From Atrichornis clamosus (taxonomy: Eukaryota > Chordata > Aves > Passeriformes > Menuridae): a stretch of DNA of 64,000 nucleotides. This document shows positions 24,018 through 36,182 of this stretch, in pieces. The stretch is from positions 62,001 through 126,000 of the forward strand of contig WBMZ01010826.1 in NCBI GenBank assembly GCA_013400975.1, read 5' to 3'. The notes beneath the pieces were generated by a model, which saw nothing but the letters and a program-made list of their open reading frames with translations, did not search any database and was not told the DNA's origin. How positions within the stretch are numbered: position 1 is the stretch's first letter; every line of letters begins with the position of its first letter. Both the position numbers and the translations under genes were made by a program.

Positions 24018-25570
24018 GTGAGTGCACTGTGCTGGAGCCCCAGCTGCTGGTTTGTTTCTGTCTGTGTGCATTTTGATGTGTAAAACATAGAACATAGAGT
24101 CAATATGATTTATCCTTGCTGAAGGATTTTGCAAAAGAGTGGATTCTGTTTTTTCTGTAGCTCTGTTTTGATAACGACATCAGTTACACTTCACTCAGGT
24201 ATCAAAAAACAGCAATGTAATTTCAGCATAGAAAACAGAAGTCAGAGGATGACTCTTAATCATCCTTACACGTCCCAAGCAAGGATAGAAGTGTTTTAAG
24301 GAAAATGTGTCAACAAAATACAGTGATTTCCCTCCAGAAATACTACTGTAGGGACCTCCCAGGTGACAGCTTGATTTCTGTCATCATAACAGTGCCTCTT
24401 GCTGCTACATAATGGTCTCTAGGAGGCCATTCATGGAAAGGGGGAAGTACAAGGGAGCCAGGGGATCCAGCTTTGCTGTAAACAGCACACCTTTATTTAG
24501 TGCTAGGTGCATGGCAGTGCCAGGGTTGTGCACTTGGAGATGGTGTTGCATGGATATGGAAAGGACAGCTCAAGTCTGAAACATGCCATTTGGGGGTGGA
24601 GGCCAAGGTTGCAGTGCTCCTGCCTTCCCCCCAGGCTGTGGGCTGTGTGTCACTCACACAGTGGGTGCCCAGTGCTCAAGAGCACAAAGGGCAGTGTCAC
24701 CGTGTGCTGCCATCACCATGCTGGACCTCAACCACACGAGTCAGCTGGTCTGTCCTTCCCAGAACTGCCAGTTGGTCTTCCTGAACTGTCTCCGGAGTGG
24801 CACTTGGATTAACATAGTCATGTGTTCCTTGCAGGAAACCTTGAGTGACCCTCAGGAGGTGATTACGATTTATTCTTTTTTTAAAGGCTGTTTTGATGAA
24901 GTGCCCTGCCCTACCACACAGGGCAGCTATGTCATTGCTTTTGTTTGCTGAATAATGACTGAGGATTTGTGTGTGCATGAACATGCATCAGTGTCTGCTG
25001 CTGCTTTCTGCAGTGCCAGCACTAACTGTGGTGAGAGGAAGCTGGGAAAAAAATGAAACAACCCCCTTAAAATCACAGAAGAAATAAAGAACCCATGTTT
25101 CATTTTTAATAAGTGTCATGATTTTTTTTTTAATAACGGGCAGGTTTCTGATTTTTTTGTTGGTGTTTGCTGCTTTGAACTACTCATCACTTCTCTCTTA
25201 CTGAAGTATTTTGCGAACTGCTAGGTTCATATTAACACACTAGCTTCATATTAATAGGAAATTTATGCAGGTTTTGTACAGTTCCCTTCTATCTCTTTCT
25301 TCTGCTGTTTTCTTTTAATTAATCTGCAACAGAGTCCAGCTACATCAGGTAATTTGCCATTTGTCAGATCAGGTGAAGGTAGTTCAGTGCAAAAGGCACT
25401 TCAAAGACATCTGGGTGAGCTTCTTTGCTAATTGGGTTGCAATATATATGTTATTGCCCACTTTAACTCAACAGAATCATTTAAATCTGATTCCTCAACT
25501 GTTATTTTACACTTAGAGAACTTGTGACATTCAACCTTTTTTTCCAAGAAATAAATATTATTTAATTATC

Positions 25571-25626
25571 ACAGACTCACAGAACCACGGAGGTTGGCAG
25601 GTCCCTCATATCCAGTCCAGCCTGAG
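25571..25626 (-). mobile_element. CR1 LINE 3' terminus, small diverged fragment
   Basis: 'cacagactcacagaaccacggaggttggcaggtccct' (in blocks) followed by 'atccagtccagcctgag' resembles the reverse-complemented CR1 terminus of the type with cacagaatcacagaatcac tails. Only about 55 bases align before similarity is lost. Confidence 0.6.
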
Positions 25627-25877
25627 GCTGCCCTCAGTCTCCGCACGGCCTGATGCATGGTTCATAGAATGGCTGAGGAAATCCAGAAATTGGTGATCTT
25701 ACTGGGAGGGTACTACTTAAGGTTAAAAAAACCCAACACACCTGGCTTACCTAGTGTGCTTAAATTCTGGTTTACACACATATCCTCCTGCATCCTTAAT
25801 GGAAATATGTGTGTGTGCTCCCCTGACCTCAGATGCCATTTAGTCACTATCCTTTATGCCTGTAATTGTAAAGTACC

Positions 25878-26243
25878 TTGATTTTCATAGAGCTATGTAT
25901 TTCCCTCCTCACCTCAGATTCCCTTTTCTACTCAGAGGAGAATTACGTTTCCTCCCTGGGAGCTTTGCTGCTGCAGCAGCAAGTTGGAAAGCAGGATGCT
26001 CAAGGCATTTTGTCGGTACTTATGGAGTGTGTTGATGTTGCAGTCACAGAGGGAATTGCAGTGTCACGCAGATACACCCAGTCTGGCTTGGTATCTTCAA
26101 ATACACCAAACCAGGTTGTTCACAAGCTCATGATACTCTACCCACAGTCTTATGGGGTTCATAATAAACTGGTGTACCCCGCTGCTGCTTCAGGTGATTT
26201 ATGGTGCTTGTGTTTACCTTGCAACCATATAATCATGTCATAG
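25878..26243 (+). other. 121-codon open frame between two CR1 fragments, unidentified
   Basis: An open frame with ATG at 25878 runs across the single-copy island between the CR1 pieces at 25571 and 26241 and ends a few bases inside the second one. Between residues ~20 and ~105 the composition is balanced (LGALLLQQQVGKQDAQG, then RRYTQSGLVSSNTPNQVVHK), unlike the low-complexity frames elsewhere. A weak acceptor ('tttctactcag') lies at about 25937. No domain, signal peptide or homologue is recognised. It could be chance, a decayed exon or a fragment of an old retrocopy. Confidence 0.15.
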
Positions 26244-26580
26244 AATCATTAAGGTTCAAAAAGAACTCCAAGATTGAGTCCAGCCATTAACCTGACACTG
26301 CCAGGTTTACCATGAACCCTAAGTGCCACATCTAGATCTTTATTGAATGCTTCCAAGGATGGTGATGCCATTGCTTCCCTGGACAGCCTGTTCCATGCTT
26401 GACCACCCTTTCAGTGAAGAGTTTTCTCTTAATATCCAGTCTAAACCTCTCCTAGTGCAACTTGAGCCTATTTCCTCTTGTGCTATCACTTGTCCTTTAA
26501 TCCTGCATGACATACTTGTAGGTGGGTTGTATTATTTATTCTTTTCCTAGGAAAAAGTCCTCCTTTCTTAAAATTTTGCA
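26241..26580 (-). mobile_element. CR1 LINE 3' end, older, minus strand
   Basis: Reverse complement of a CR1 3' UTR. It has the 'tcatagaatcattaaggttc' terminus, 'ctccaagattgagtccagcc', 'atctttattgaatgcttcc' with 'aaggatggtgatgcc', 'tgttccatgcttgaccaccc', 'cttaatatccagtctaaacc' and 'tttcctcttgtgctatcac', all in canonical order. Substitutions are frequent, so it is one of the older copies. It is 5' truncated and noncoding. Confidence 0.9.
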
Positions 26581-28623
26581 CATCAAAAGGCCTACTTTCT
26601 GAGAAACTTATATTTTTGTCAGACAGGAGTAAGGTTAGTCACCAGCGTGGTTTGGTGGGGAGCACAAGTGTTTCTGGAATGGATCTCACTACCTCCCTCC
26701 TGCAAAGGTCCTTGTGAAGAGAGTCTTTCAAGAGAGCACTGTCCTGTATTTTAACTTACTTACGTCAAAAGCACTTATGCCTGTGGGGCACATTGGGGAA
26801 CACATAGCCCATTTTTTGAATCATAACCACAGTAATGCAGTATTGTCATGCAAAGGAAATGAGGAAAATAGATAATCGGCCTGGAATTATTCAGGAATTT
26901 AACTCCAGGGAGATCCTGACGTAGGTGGTGTTTGTTTTTCTACTTCCAGTGTAAGAACATACTTCTGTCACCCCTACAGCCTTATGCTTCGGAAATGGTT
27001 TCTCTATGTCTTTTTAAGGAAGCAGTTACGCAAAATGCCATGAGAAACAGCTTTTGTCACTGATAAGCAGTTAATGTTTCTTAAAAACTACTGAGTGTGC
27101 AGGATTTGGCAGTTTCACAGGATGTAGCAGCATAGGAGCAAGCCGGGCTCTCTGGAAGCGATGGGATACACTCCTGATGTGCCAGCCTGCGAGGGCTCGG
27201 AGCCCTTGTTCTAATTAACGTTGCTGTTGTACACAAATATACAGAACCACTTCATTTTGTTTTCTGCAAAAATCCCAGCTCCTGTGCCATGAGTTGTTTT
27301 GACAGTTGGCTTTCCATTAGAAATGGGGAGAGGAGCAAAGAGCTTCCATCTAGACCTACTTGCAGAACTATTATGGTGCGAAGAATAATCTTACAGGACA
27401 AGTTCCTATTTCCAGGACCTATTTGTACATTCTGACTCCTCTCCGTATAATAGGATTACACATTTCTTATCACAACCACAAACTGGATGTGAGCCAGCCA
27501 TACACTGTGCACAGTGTAACAATATGATTGCAGGCGATCTTTTTTTTCCTTCTCTCCTTTTTCTCTTCATTCCTTCTTATTCTGGGTTAACAGGAAAAAA
27601 AATTGTATTAGACAGTGTAGGATGAATCATAAAACATCACTTAAAACATTCCTATAGCCTGGTATATAGAAGCAAACCCACTTGACCAATGGAAACTAAT
27701 TACAGCAAGAAGTGTGCCTTGGGAGGAAAAGATATTGATGTTTGAAGTGTTTCCTGAATGCATACATTTGAATCCGGGGGGAGAATTAAGATTCTGTTGC
27801 TTTGAGGGAATCTTCATCTATTCATATGGTAAACGTGGGAGTGACACTTAAAGCTGAATGACTGTGGACAGGCTCTCATTGCATTGCATTACTATTTTTC
27901 TTAACATGTGGGTTTGATTTACGTAGTACTGTGGCAGTAATCTGTCTGCTCTGAAGTATACTGGACTCTAATATATTGAACAGAGAAAATTTGTTTGGCC
28001 TGAGGTATCTTAAAGCTAAATAAATTCTGAAAGGGAAATCTAAGCATGTGGTGACTGCCTTTAAATAGGATTAAAAAAAAAAAGTGGTGAAGGGGAGAAG
28101 CCCACTCTTAAAAAAAAAATCGTAATGTACATAATTAGAAGTGGAAGTCTTTTATGGTTCCTACTGTTAAATGTTGCTGTAGCCATCTGCAGGGAAATGT
28201 GCATTCCTGGAGTCTGGCCAGACTTCAGCATCGTTCTGTGAGGAGACGACGACCCAGATTGCCCTTCCTCACGTCTCTACCAAGCGCATTCACTGCAGCT
28301 ATTTTGGGATTTTTAAACCTTGGTCTGGGAAAGTAGAATGAGCCGTAGCAGTCATTTCAAAGGTAGAGCCTCTGTTGAAGCTGGGCTGAACTATGAACAA
28401 ATGTGGTAATATTATTAAATGGTGTTTGGGATCTGCTCTGCATTTTAAAGCTGTAAATAAAAATGTCTGCCACTTGCTGACCTCCATTTCTGAAATACAT
28501 TGTTGCAAGAGGCAAGAGGGTCATCATTCTCTTGCTCTTTGGACTAGCTTGCAAATTTGGGCAGAAGAAGAAGAATAGTTGGAAGTAGTTTTGTACTTTG
28601 GTCCCAACTTTGGAAGGGCGAAA

Positions 28624-28653
28624 CTTTGAAGATGTTTGCTTTGAAGATGTTTG
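28624..28653. repeat. Perfect 15-bp tandem duplication
   Basis: The unit ctttgaagatgtttg occurs twice with no mismatch, head to tail. It is likely a recent slippage or repair duplication. Confidence 0.95.
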
Positions 28654-30373
28654 GATTATGTCAGCTATGAGGTCTTGTGTTTGTCCCAGATCCCTCTTTT
28701 AATGCATCTTTTCCTCCCTGAAGCAAACGTGAACTTAAGAAAGGAGTGTGTAGGAGTGAGGATTCTGTACTGGCAGAGATGCTCACCTGAAGGCAGCTGT
28801 GGATGGGGGAAACTGTGGGGCTTTCTCTCCCCATACTCATGCGAGGCAGGTTAGAAATGGTTTGTACTAAATAATTGCATTTGATGTCTTACTGAGGAAA
28901 GCCTGCTCACTGAGTTGGTAGAAAAGGAGCATTTTTAACTTAATTTCGCTGGCCATTTGCAGGAGGCTCAAGAAGTTTTAATCAGGGTAGAAATTCCTTG
29001 CTAAGTGCATCATTCAAAAAGGAGTTCTGCTTGAATCAGGTGGGAAAAACTCAAGTTAAAGCTGTGGTCACTAAAGGCACCAAGTGCTTCTCAAGCAAGC
29101 GTAGGTGGCATCTTGGCTGGGGCAGCTGCTGCTGTGTTCTTGGCCAATAGACATTATTAACTCAGTTACGGAAAAAACTTGTCACATGGAACTGTATTCG
29201 TCATGATTCTGAGGAGGGGTTTTGGGAAGGGTGAGGAGAAAGGCTAACACAACATGAACCAGTTCCCTCTGGGTGGAGCTTTTAGGATTTCTAAGTCCCC
29301 TTCTCCCACCCTGAACCTTAACTATGTTGTATCTTTTTGAGCTGTCTGAAGTAATTCTGGAAGTTGTTGAGGTTCTAGTCACACATCCATAAGGTTTCTC
29401 TAAATGTTAATATGCAAGGCTCCAATTACATGTGCTGCTGGATTCTGCATGCTAACTGGTTATTTCAGTAATTAATTCAAAAGGTAGAAATATGAGGTGG
29501 ATTGATACATTTAATCTGTAAATTGTATGTAAAAATTGGCAAAAGTTATCTGCATTTATTTCAATATTCAAACACTGTTTCATTCATTTACTTTAAAAGC
29601 ATGGAAATAAGTGTTTAATTCCCCCCCACCATCACCAAAAGACAATTCGCATGAAGCTATATTGGGAATTTAATGTACAAGTTAGGAAATTAAAAGTTAC
29701 TGCAATAAATGCGACTCTCTCATTTTACAGGTATACTGCAACATAAATTTCCCAGCCTCTACAACAACACTGATTTCTGAATATGTGCAAGATGGTTGAC
29801 GTAGAGTGGTTAGAAGAATTATAGCCTTGTTTTTCCTAACTAGTTCATTTAAATTCTCAACCTTAATGTTCTGTTAGCCTTCCATTTTCTTGCTAATCTG
29901 CTTTAGGAAAATAAACAAAGTACAAACTTCAAGTATCTTGCAACTAAAAGTGATCTATACCTGGAGGGAGAGAGATAATATTAGATTGGAGTAATTTTTT
30001 TGTAGCTTCATTGGTGTTGAATGCTTGACCACTGATGCTGATATTAACATCCCTTGTCTTTATGAAAATTGTCAATGGACTTACTGGATCTAGTCTTCCT
30101 GAGACTGAGAAAATGGGACAGAAAGCAGTTTTTCATTTGGAGAGTGTGTAAAGCGTTTTTGTCTCTCACGTGGGTGAGCTCAGCCTTTGGGGATGCCGGG
30201 AGAGAGGAGAGGAGAACACATCTGCAGGGAACAAGGTGGAACCATTGCCTCTCTAAAAAGGTAGGATTCAGGGAAGAGACTACCCTGTCCCACCCAGCCT
30301 TTAAGGTTCTTTTTAAGCCCGTGTCCTCATTGCAGATACGTCCCTGTGTTGCTGACTGATGTCATGCTGGGAT

Positions 30374-30433
30374 CACTGTTGTGGTACAGTGCTCACACTG
30401 TTGTGATGCGCGGCACTGTCATGGTGCGGTACT
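30374..30433. repeat. Three imperfect ~20-bp units with CpG cluster
   Basis: Units begin at 30374 (cactgttgtggtacagtgct), 30396 (cactgttgtgatgcgcgg) and 30414 (cactgtcatggtgcggtact). They share the CACTGT.(A/G)TG core at 22- and 18-base spacing. Six CpGs fall between about 30409 and 30446, dense against a CpG-poor background. It may be the surviving core of a minisatellite. Confidence 0.65.
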
Positions 30434-31892
30434 CGCTCGGAGCGGGGCATTCAGACTTCTGAGAGCTCTTTCCCTGCTTTCCAGAGCTACAGTAAATCAC
30501 ACTTGTCTGAATTGTCTATCTTTGCTAGGCTCCTGTCAGTAGTTAACATTCACTTTGGGGCATTGTGCAATTTCTCACTTGCATAGGAAACTGGCAGACA
30601 GAACTGATGAGGTTCGGAGTCACTTCTGGGTATGGGTCACCCTTTGTGCGGCATCAAGTTGTATGTGGTTGTGGGAGAGCTGAGAGCCAAAAAGAACAAA
30701 GTTTCAGAAGTAGCCTCTACAAACTAGTTAGAGGCCCCTGGGAGATGGAAAACTGATTTTGTAAAATAAATCTGTCATATTTCATATGCAATGCAATGCT
30801 AGTCCCTTTTTGAAATCTCTTGTGGCTAAACACTTCTATCATGTCCTTACCACCTGCTGCAAATCCAGCACAAAAACAAAAATAACCAAATCTTAAGTTG
30901 TAGCAGCTGAACCCATTTCAAATAGATCGTAAAAGCTATTGTTTACGATAAGTGTTATCTGATTGCTGGCAGAACCTGTGTTTATTGCTTTTTCCATTGT
31001 ACAGAGAGATTTGTAAGTAGACAGAAGTCTATAATTATACTTAGTGGGACTGGAGAGCATATAAAGCATAAAATGAAATTGCTTGGTTTTAATCTGAAGT
31101 AGCATCACATCAAATTTTCCACTTTTTTACATATCTTGGAATAAATATTTTTCTTTGTATAACATTGGAGGACATTTAGGGACTATCAGGAAGATACTCG
31201 TGCAGACTGTTTTCTTGTACTTGATGTTTTGAAATGTTTGCACTAAAAATCAAACACTGAGTGCTTATTGTGCTGGTGGTCATGAAGAAAAGCTATAAAG
31301 AGCAGTCTGACAAGTGTCAATGACTATCCAGAGTGAATATTTCATTTCAGAACAGTAATTGGGTCTTTTTCCCTCCCTGATTAAAAAAATGGCAAACAGC
31401 AAGCCAAGTGCAAATGGATCATACAGTTCATTTTTTTTTTCCATGTTCTAGCAGTCCACTTTAGAGCTCATTCTTTTTTTTTTATTTCCCACATGAGAAA
31501 TGAAGAAGAGAAAAACCAAAATTATGTATAAAATCCCAGGCTGCAGCTGTAAAGTCTCAGCTCAGATATATTCAGCTGTATATTTTTGGGTGTGCTTGGC
31601 TTCATGTCTTTATTATTTATTTACAGTTTATAATACATTAACTTTTTTGTAGAAAAATACGGATACAGTATTTATATCTTTTGATTCTCTCCAATAGTGT
31701 CACATTTGTTCTTTCAGAGCAGGCAACAACCCAGTCCACCTGGCAGTCCTAACAGTCAAGAATAGCAAGTGTGACCCAGCACACTGGATTTAATCTGATA
31801 CTAGGTGAGCCTTACTGCTGCCCCTTTCTCATTTTTGTACTGGTGGTGCTGGCCAAGGCTGGCAGCTGTGACGTTTCTGCTGGCTGCCTCAG

Positions 31893-31984
31893 TCATAGAA
31901 TCACAGAATGGTTTGGATTGAAAGGAGCCTTAAAGATGATCCAGTTCCAACCTCCCTGACATGGCCAGGGACACCTTCCTCTGT
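31893..31984 (-). mobile_element. CR1 LINE 3' terminus, minus strand
   Basis: Reverse-complemented CR1 end: 'cagtcatagaatcacagaat', 'ggtttggattgaaaggagcc', 'ttaaagatgatccagttcc', 'gacatggccagggacacctt'. Similarity stops sharply at about 31984, so only ~90 bases were kept. It is among the better preserved copies. Confidence 0.93.
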
Positions 31985-34569
31985 AAGTGATTCATGTTCA
32001 TACCGTCTAGACCCAATGAATAAAGTGTATCCTTACGAATTTGAGATGTTTACTCAGTGGGAGCTGCCCACTGTTGTCCAGGAGAGATGGTTTTAGTTAT
32101 GGGTAACATCTGCTTGTTACAATCCCTATAATACAAGGAATGGGGTTACTCAGCAAGAGAGAGGGTTGATCCATGGTTTTCATCTGTTAAGGCTGTGTTT
32201 GTACTGGGGAGGTCAGGATACACCTGTTTGACTTGGTGGTGGTGTGTGTTGGAGAGCCACGAGGGCAGCACCTTTACCCTCTGCAAAAGCAGGGGAGGGA
32301 AGGAGAGGATGACTTCTGAAAAGACCATTTTGGGAACATGACAAAAGCACTTCTCTGCTTTTAAATCAAAAGCAGTGGAGGTAGGCCCTGTGAAGGAAAA
32401 TTTTCTTCCTCAGAGCTTCATGACCCAAATTCCTTTGAACTCATAATGCTTCATCATGTTACAAGTTTGGACCATTGTGATAGCTTGCCTTAAAGTGAGG
32501 GATTTTTGTGGAACTTAATCTGAATGTTCACTGTTTTATAGAATGTGCATATAGGAGCATATTTGGCACAATTTGAATGTCAGATCTTTGAAATCCAACC
32601 TTCTAGTATTTGTCCCTTAGACTCACACATGCTTGGTACTAACACAGATTATACTGAATCATGCGATAATGGTGCTGGGTTAAGATAAATGTACCAGCAT
32701 GTCCAAGAGCAAGGGGAGCAGGTTGGTTTGGACTCTTACCAAGCATGACTAGTCTACCTAGGTCTTTTGAAATGGCAGCTAAAGCTACTGGTCTGGGTTG
32801 GAGGCATGGCACCATGATGTTATCTGCTCAACTGGACAGAATTCATTTCACAGATGCTTGTGCATTGTTTTGTGCCGTAAAAATGAAATGGTACTTGATA
32901 CATAGGATTTTTAAAATGTCAGACTCTTCAGGTACGTGACAAGTATGCCAAGAAATGTGAGGTCACAAGCCACCATTAGACAGAGTTCTGTGCAAGGCCA
33001 GGCAGCAGCTGTCTTACACCTGCAGTCCAGAGATGCATGCAGGTGTCCACTCTCTGTCCCTTGCTCCATGCTACTAGCTCCTAAATTTATCCAAATAACT
33101 CAGAAGAACATGAAGACTTAAAACCAAAGTATACCATGGTCTCTGCAAAGCGGAGGAGCCCTCCTGGCCATGCCAGCTCTTAAGGCTCATGGAACAGCCA
33201 GGAGCTGCCCAGAGATCCCATGGTAGGCCTGGGGCTGGACCTGCTGTGCACTTGTTATTTGTCTTCTAGAGAACTGAAGAGCAGGGTGCTGCCTCGGCTC
33301 TCCTCCTTTATTTTCAGTGTTAAGAATAGATTTTTCCTTCACTTTTCAACTTAAATTAGAATTCTTGCATGATTTCATTCTTCCTTCCGCTTTGAAAGGC
33401 TAGATTAGAAAAGTAATTTTAAAATTTCTTTGTTGTATTGCCTAAAAAAAGATCTCTTCCACTGTTTGTTTGCTTCTGGTCTTTTGCATCTGTGTACCTT
33501 TTGCATCAGACCTACCAGGGTGGAATTCAGATGTGGTTCGAGTGTCTCACCTTGGTGGCATAGTCACCTCTGACAGCTTTCTTTGTGAATCTGTAGCAGT
33601 AGTTTATCATGCTGAAGATGAGGAATAAATGTCTGAAAAGCAAATACGGTTGTAAGTTTGGTGAGAAAGACATTAATTTTCTCCCTTTGAAAATGCACCA
33701 CCGTTCCCATTTCAAAGATAAGGGACTGCATCCGTAGGAAACAAACCCATCTCTTTAGTTGTGTTTCTGTCAGGAGCATTGCTTGGAAACATTGGCCATT
33801 TGTGGTATATTTTGGAAACCAGAAGACTTTTTACAGAGACTGTTGTCAGTCACTGCAGGAAGCTTTTCTGTGTTGCACAGTCCAGTTTGCTCGGACTGCA
33901 TGATGTCTCTCCACTGAGACTGCTGTCAAACCAGCAGGTGACACGTAGGTGGCACTTGGGGGTGGTCAGCAGTCACTGGAGGCCACTGTTTTAATATCTA
34001 GAGAGCAGTAGAATTGTAAAGCAGTGAGATCCTTAGATTGTTTGACTATACCTTGAATAAGACTAGTCGTTCTTTCAAAGTATTTCGGTTACATCTGTGT
34101 CCTACAGCCACAAGCACTGTCTTGAGGATAACAACAAGAAAGGTTCACTCAATATGTGACTGCTGTATAGGTAAAAGATACATGTTTACTGTTCTTAAGA
34201 AAAAAAAAGAAATCTGTTATCCTTTTACTGCTGGGACAGCTGAACTTTAGAAAAGATGGCCGTGTAGAAGTTGCTGCTAAATTGGCCACTGGTTTACATG
34301 TCATGCCTGGGCTCTCCTTGACCAACACATTGGAGAGATTTAGGGTTCTTGCATTGAGAATATGGCTGCCTTCTGCTTGTTGATAGAAAATTATAGCATT
34401 AAATATAGCATTAAATCCGTTTCCCCAACTTGTCAAAGCTTCAGGCATTCATGTCTGTCTACTCCTGACCCTTATTTTTAGGACTTTTCCCAAGGGCAGG
34501 TTCTCTACTCCTCTGACCAAAAATCCAAACTGGCTTGTGATGTTCTTTTTATTATTGTTACAAAACCAG
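31985..34569. other. Unassigned noncoding sequence
   Basis: No gene or dispersed repeat is recognised. A perfect 12-bp tandem duplication lies at 34393-34416. The frames are short and without domains. Confidence 0.5.
34393..34416. repeat. Perfect 12-bp tandem duplication
   Basis: The unit atagcattaaat occurs twice without mismatch. A small slippage product. Confidence 0.9.
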
Positions 34570-34611
34570 TGCCGGCAGTTGAAGTGCAGAAGCCGCCGGA
34601 CGCTTTGGTGG
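34570..34611 (+). other. Candidate 42-nt microexon in a CpG-dense patch
   Basis: An acceptor (TTCTTTTTATTATTG then TTACAAAACCAG) ends at 34569, and a donor (GTGAGAGC) starts at 34612. The 42 bases between are frame-neutral and give a phase-1 in, phase-1 out segment reading PAVEVQKPPDALV. Four CpGs lie in 30 bases, against a CpG-poor background, which suggests either constraint or low methylation. A second frame is also open. No gene is recognised. Confidence 0.18.
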
Positions 34612-36096
34612 GTGAGAGCAGTCAGTTCACTGGGAGAGATGTTCAGACGCATCTGTGAAGTCTGGGAGTTCAGCAGAGTTTAGTTAAGTGGCTCCTGTCT
34701 GGGTTGTAATAGTATTGCAGCTGTACGCTTGAGAGGCTGCTTCCTTATTCTTTGGGGCACTAAAGAAAACTGACAGGTCAAGGAGAACTTGTGGAAAACG
34801 TAGAATGACTTAGGTGCCCGTGCTGATGTACCCAAGCATGTGGAGAGAACCTCTGCATGTAACAGAGCTACCTGGTGTTCAGGCAGGGTGAAGATGTCCC
34901 CCCAGCCCCAGCAGCACTCCTGGCTGCACCCTGCACCATGCTCCCAGGGTGCTTGAGCAGCCCTTTGGATGTTTTTCATGATCTGCAGCAATGTTTTCCC
35001 TAGGCCCATATGTTTTCCCTTTTGTATAGGGCTCTGCTTCCTTGCCTGAGGAACTGTTGCAGACATCTATTTCCCTCATCCTTTCTGAGCCTTTTCTAAG
35101 CTTCCTTCCCTTCACAAGTCTTTGATATATTCCCTTCCCTTCCTGATCTGAAGAGTGGTAAGCACAGCAGGTGAGGAGTGTTAGTGCTGCATCTGCTGCT
35201 AATTGGGCTCACAGGCTCATTCAGAGAGCGCTGGCAAGTGATGTACTGAGTTAATCAGGAGCTGGGTTTGTAGGAGAATGTTCATATTATGTAGGGTAAG
35301 TAGAGATTTGCATGTCAGCTTTTAAAATGGGAGCTTACCAAAATGAGCCTGGCTGCTGCTTTCTGCTGTTGGTCTCCCCATGGCCCCATTTACCTGAGGT
35401 GTCTCAGCACCATGACTCTTACTTATCCCCTCAGCAGCCTGGGAGTGTGAGGGGTGTTGCCATCCCCAGCTAGATGATGCCTAGGAATCCAGGGTTTAGG
35501 GAGGAGGTTAAATAGTGTATTACATTATGTGGTGGTGCTGGTTTCAGCAAATTCCAGGCTGATTCTTCCTCCAAACAGCAGCAGGTGAAGTGCTGACATA
35601 TCTTTCCTTCTGCTGCCCTTGCTAGGAGGGCAGCCATCCCTGCCAAGAGGCTGGAGAGGGAGCTGGGAGAGGGAGCCACATTCATCACAAACGTCAGCGG
35701 CTGACGCTGTCCAAGTGCATCCGGCATTGCTGAGGAGCTTCTTTCACCAGCCTTGGACAGCACGTTGTCTTTGCAGCCTTCCTCCTGCTTATTCCAGCCC
35801 CTGTGCCATCATGGGTGGGCTTCCCCAGCCTCACCTCTTCTTCTTCTGCTGTAGCTGATTGATTGTAGATCCTTTAATTAGTCCAATGCAAAATTACTCT
35901 TCTCCCTGTAAAATACAACAAAAACTTGCTTTTAACATCATCCTGTTCAGTAATTTGGTTTACAGGGTAGTGCCTGTGGGCTCCTGGGGCAGCACAAGTG
36001 TGGAGGCAGCAAATGGCAGGCAGGGGAAGGCAAGAACTTCTTAGGCTGACTTTGCCTTTGAAGCCAAGGTATCTGCTAACTACAGCTTCAGTGTTT
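34612..36096. other. Unassigned noncoding sequence
   Basis: Moderately GC-rich stretches (34860-34960, 35340-35480, 35600-35850) with no CpG clustering and no recognised gene. A 128-codon minus frame at 34680-35066 and a 97-codon one at 35470-35763 lack domains. Confidence 0.45.
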
Positions 36097-36182
36097 TTGC
36101 CTAAGGTCATGCAAGAACGCTTGGCAGAGCAAAGAACTGAAGTGGGTCTTCCTAGATCCAGGTTACCACTCTAACCCCAGGA
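36097..36182 (-). repeat. MIR-like / CORE-SINE remnant, minus strand
   Basis: 'gcctaaggtcatgcaagaac', 'cttggcagagcaaagaactg', 'tcttcctagatccaggttac' and 'ccactctaacccc' match the reverse complement of the amniote MIR-type core: 'gcccaaggtcacacag', 'tggcagagccaggaa', 'ctcctgagtcccag', 'gctctaaccact'. It is ancient but unusually legible. Confidence 0.65.

Larger units (their letters stand above)
19159..25570. other. Unassigned noncoding sequence
   Basis: About 6.4 kb with no recognised gene. It contains one MIR-like remnant (21715-21875) and a candidate exon (23881-24017). The 170-codon minus frame at 19490-20002 and its overlapping 132-codon neighbour (19299-19697) are rich in S, T and P with no domain, and both cross the same CT-rich stretch, which argues for composition and not coding. 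The stretch 22510-22575 is very AT-rich. Confidence 0.45.
26581..31892. other. Unassigned noncoding sequence
   Basis: About 5.3 kb without a recognised gene or dispersed repeat. Contents noted separately are a 15-bp tandem duplication (28624-28653) and a three-unit GC-rich repeat with six CpGs (30374-30433). The stretch 27180-27340 has a motif-rich, conserved-looking character but no coding frame. A-runs occur at 28073-28083 and 28110-28118. Confidence 0.45.

Noticed and set aside
25657..25700. Second CR1 terminus at 'gttcatagaatggctgagg'
   Set aside because: Only about 12 bases match the CR1 end and the following sequence does not continue into the 3' UTR.
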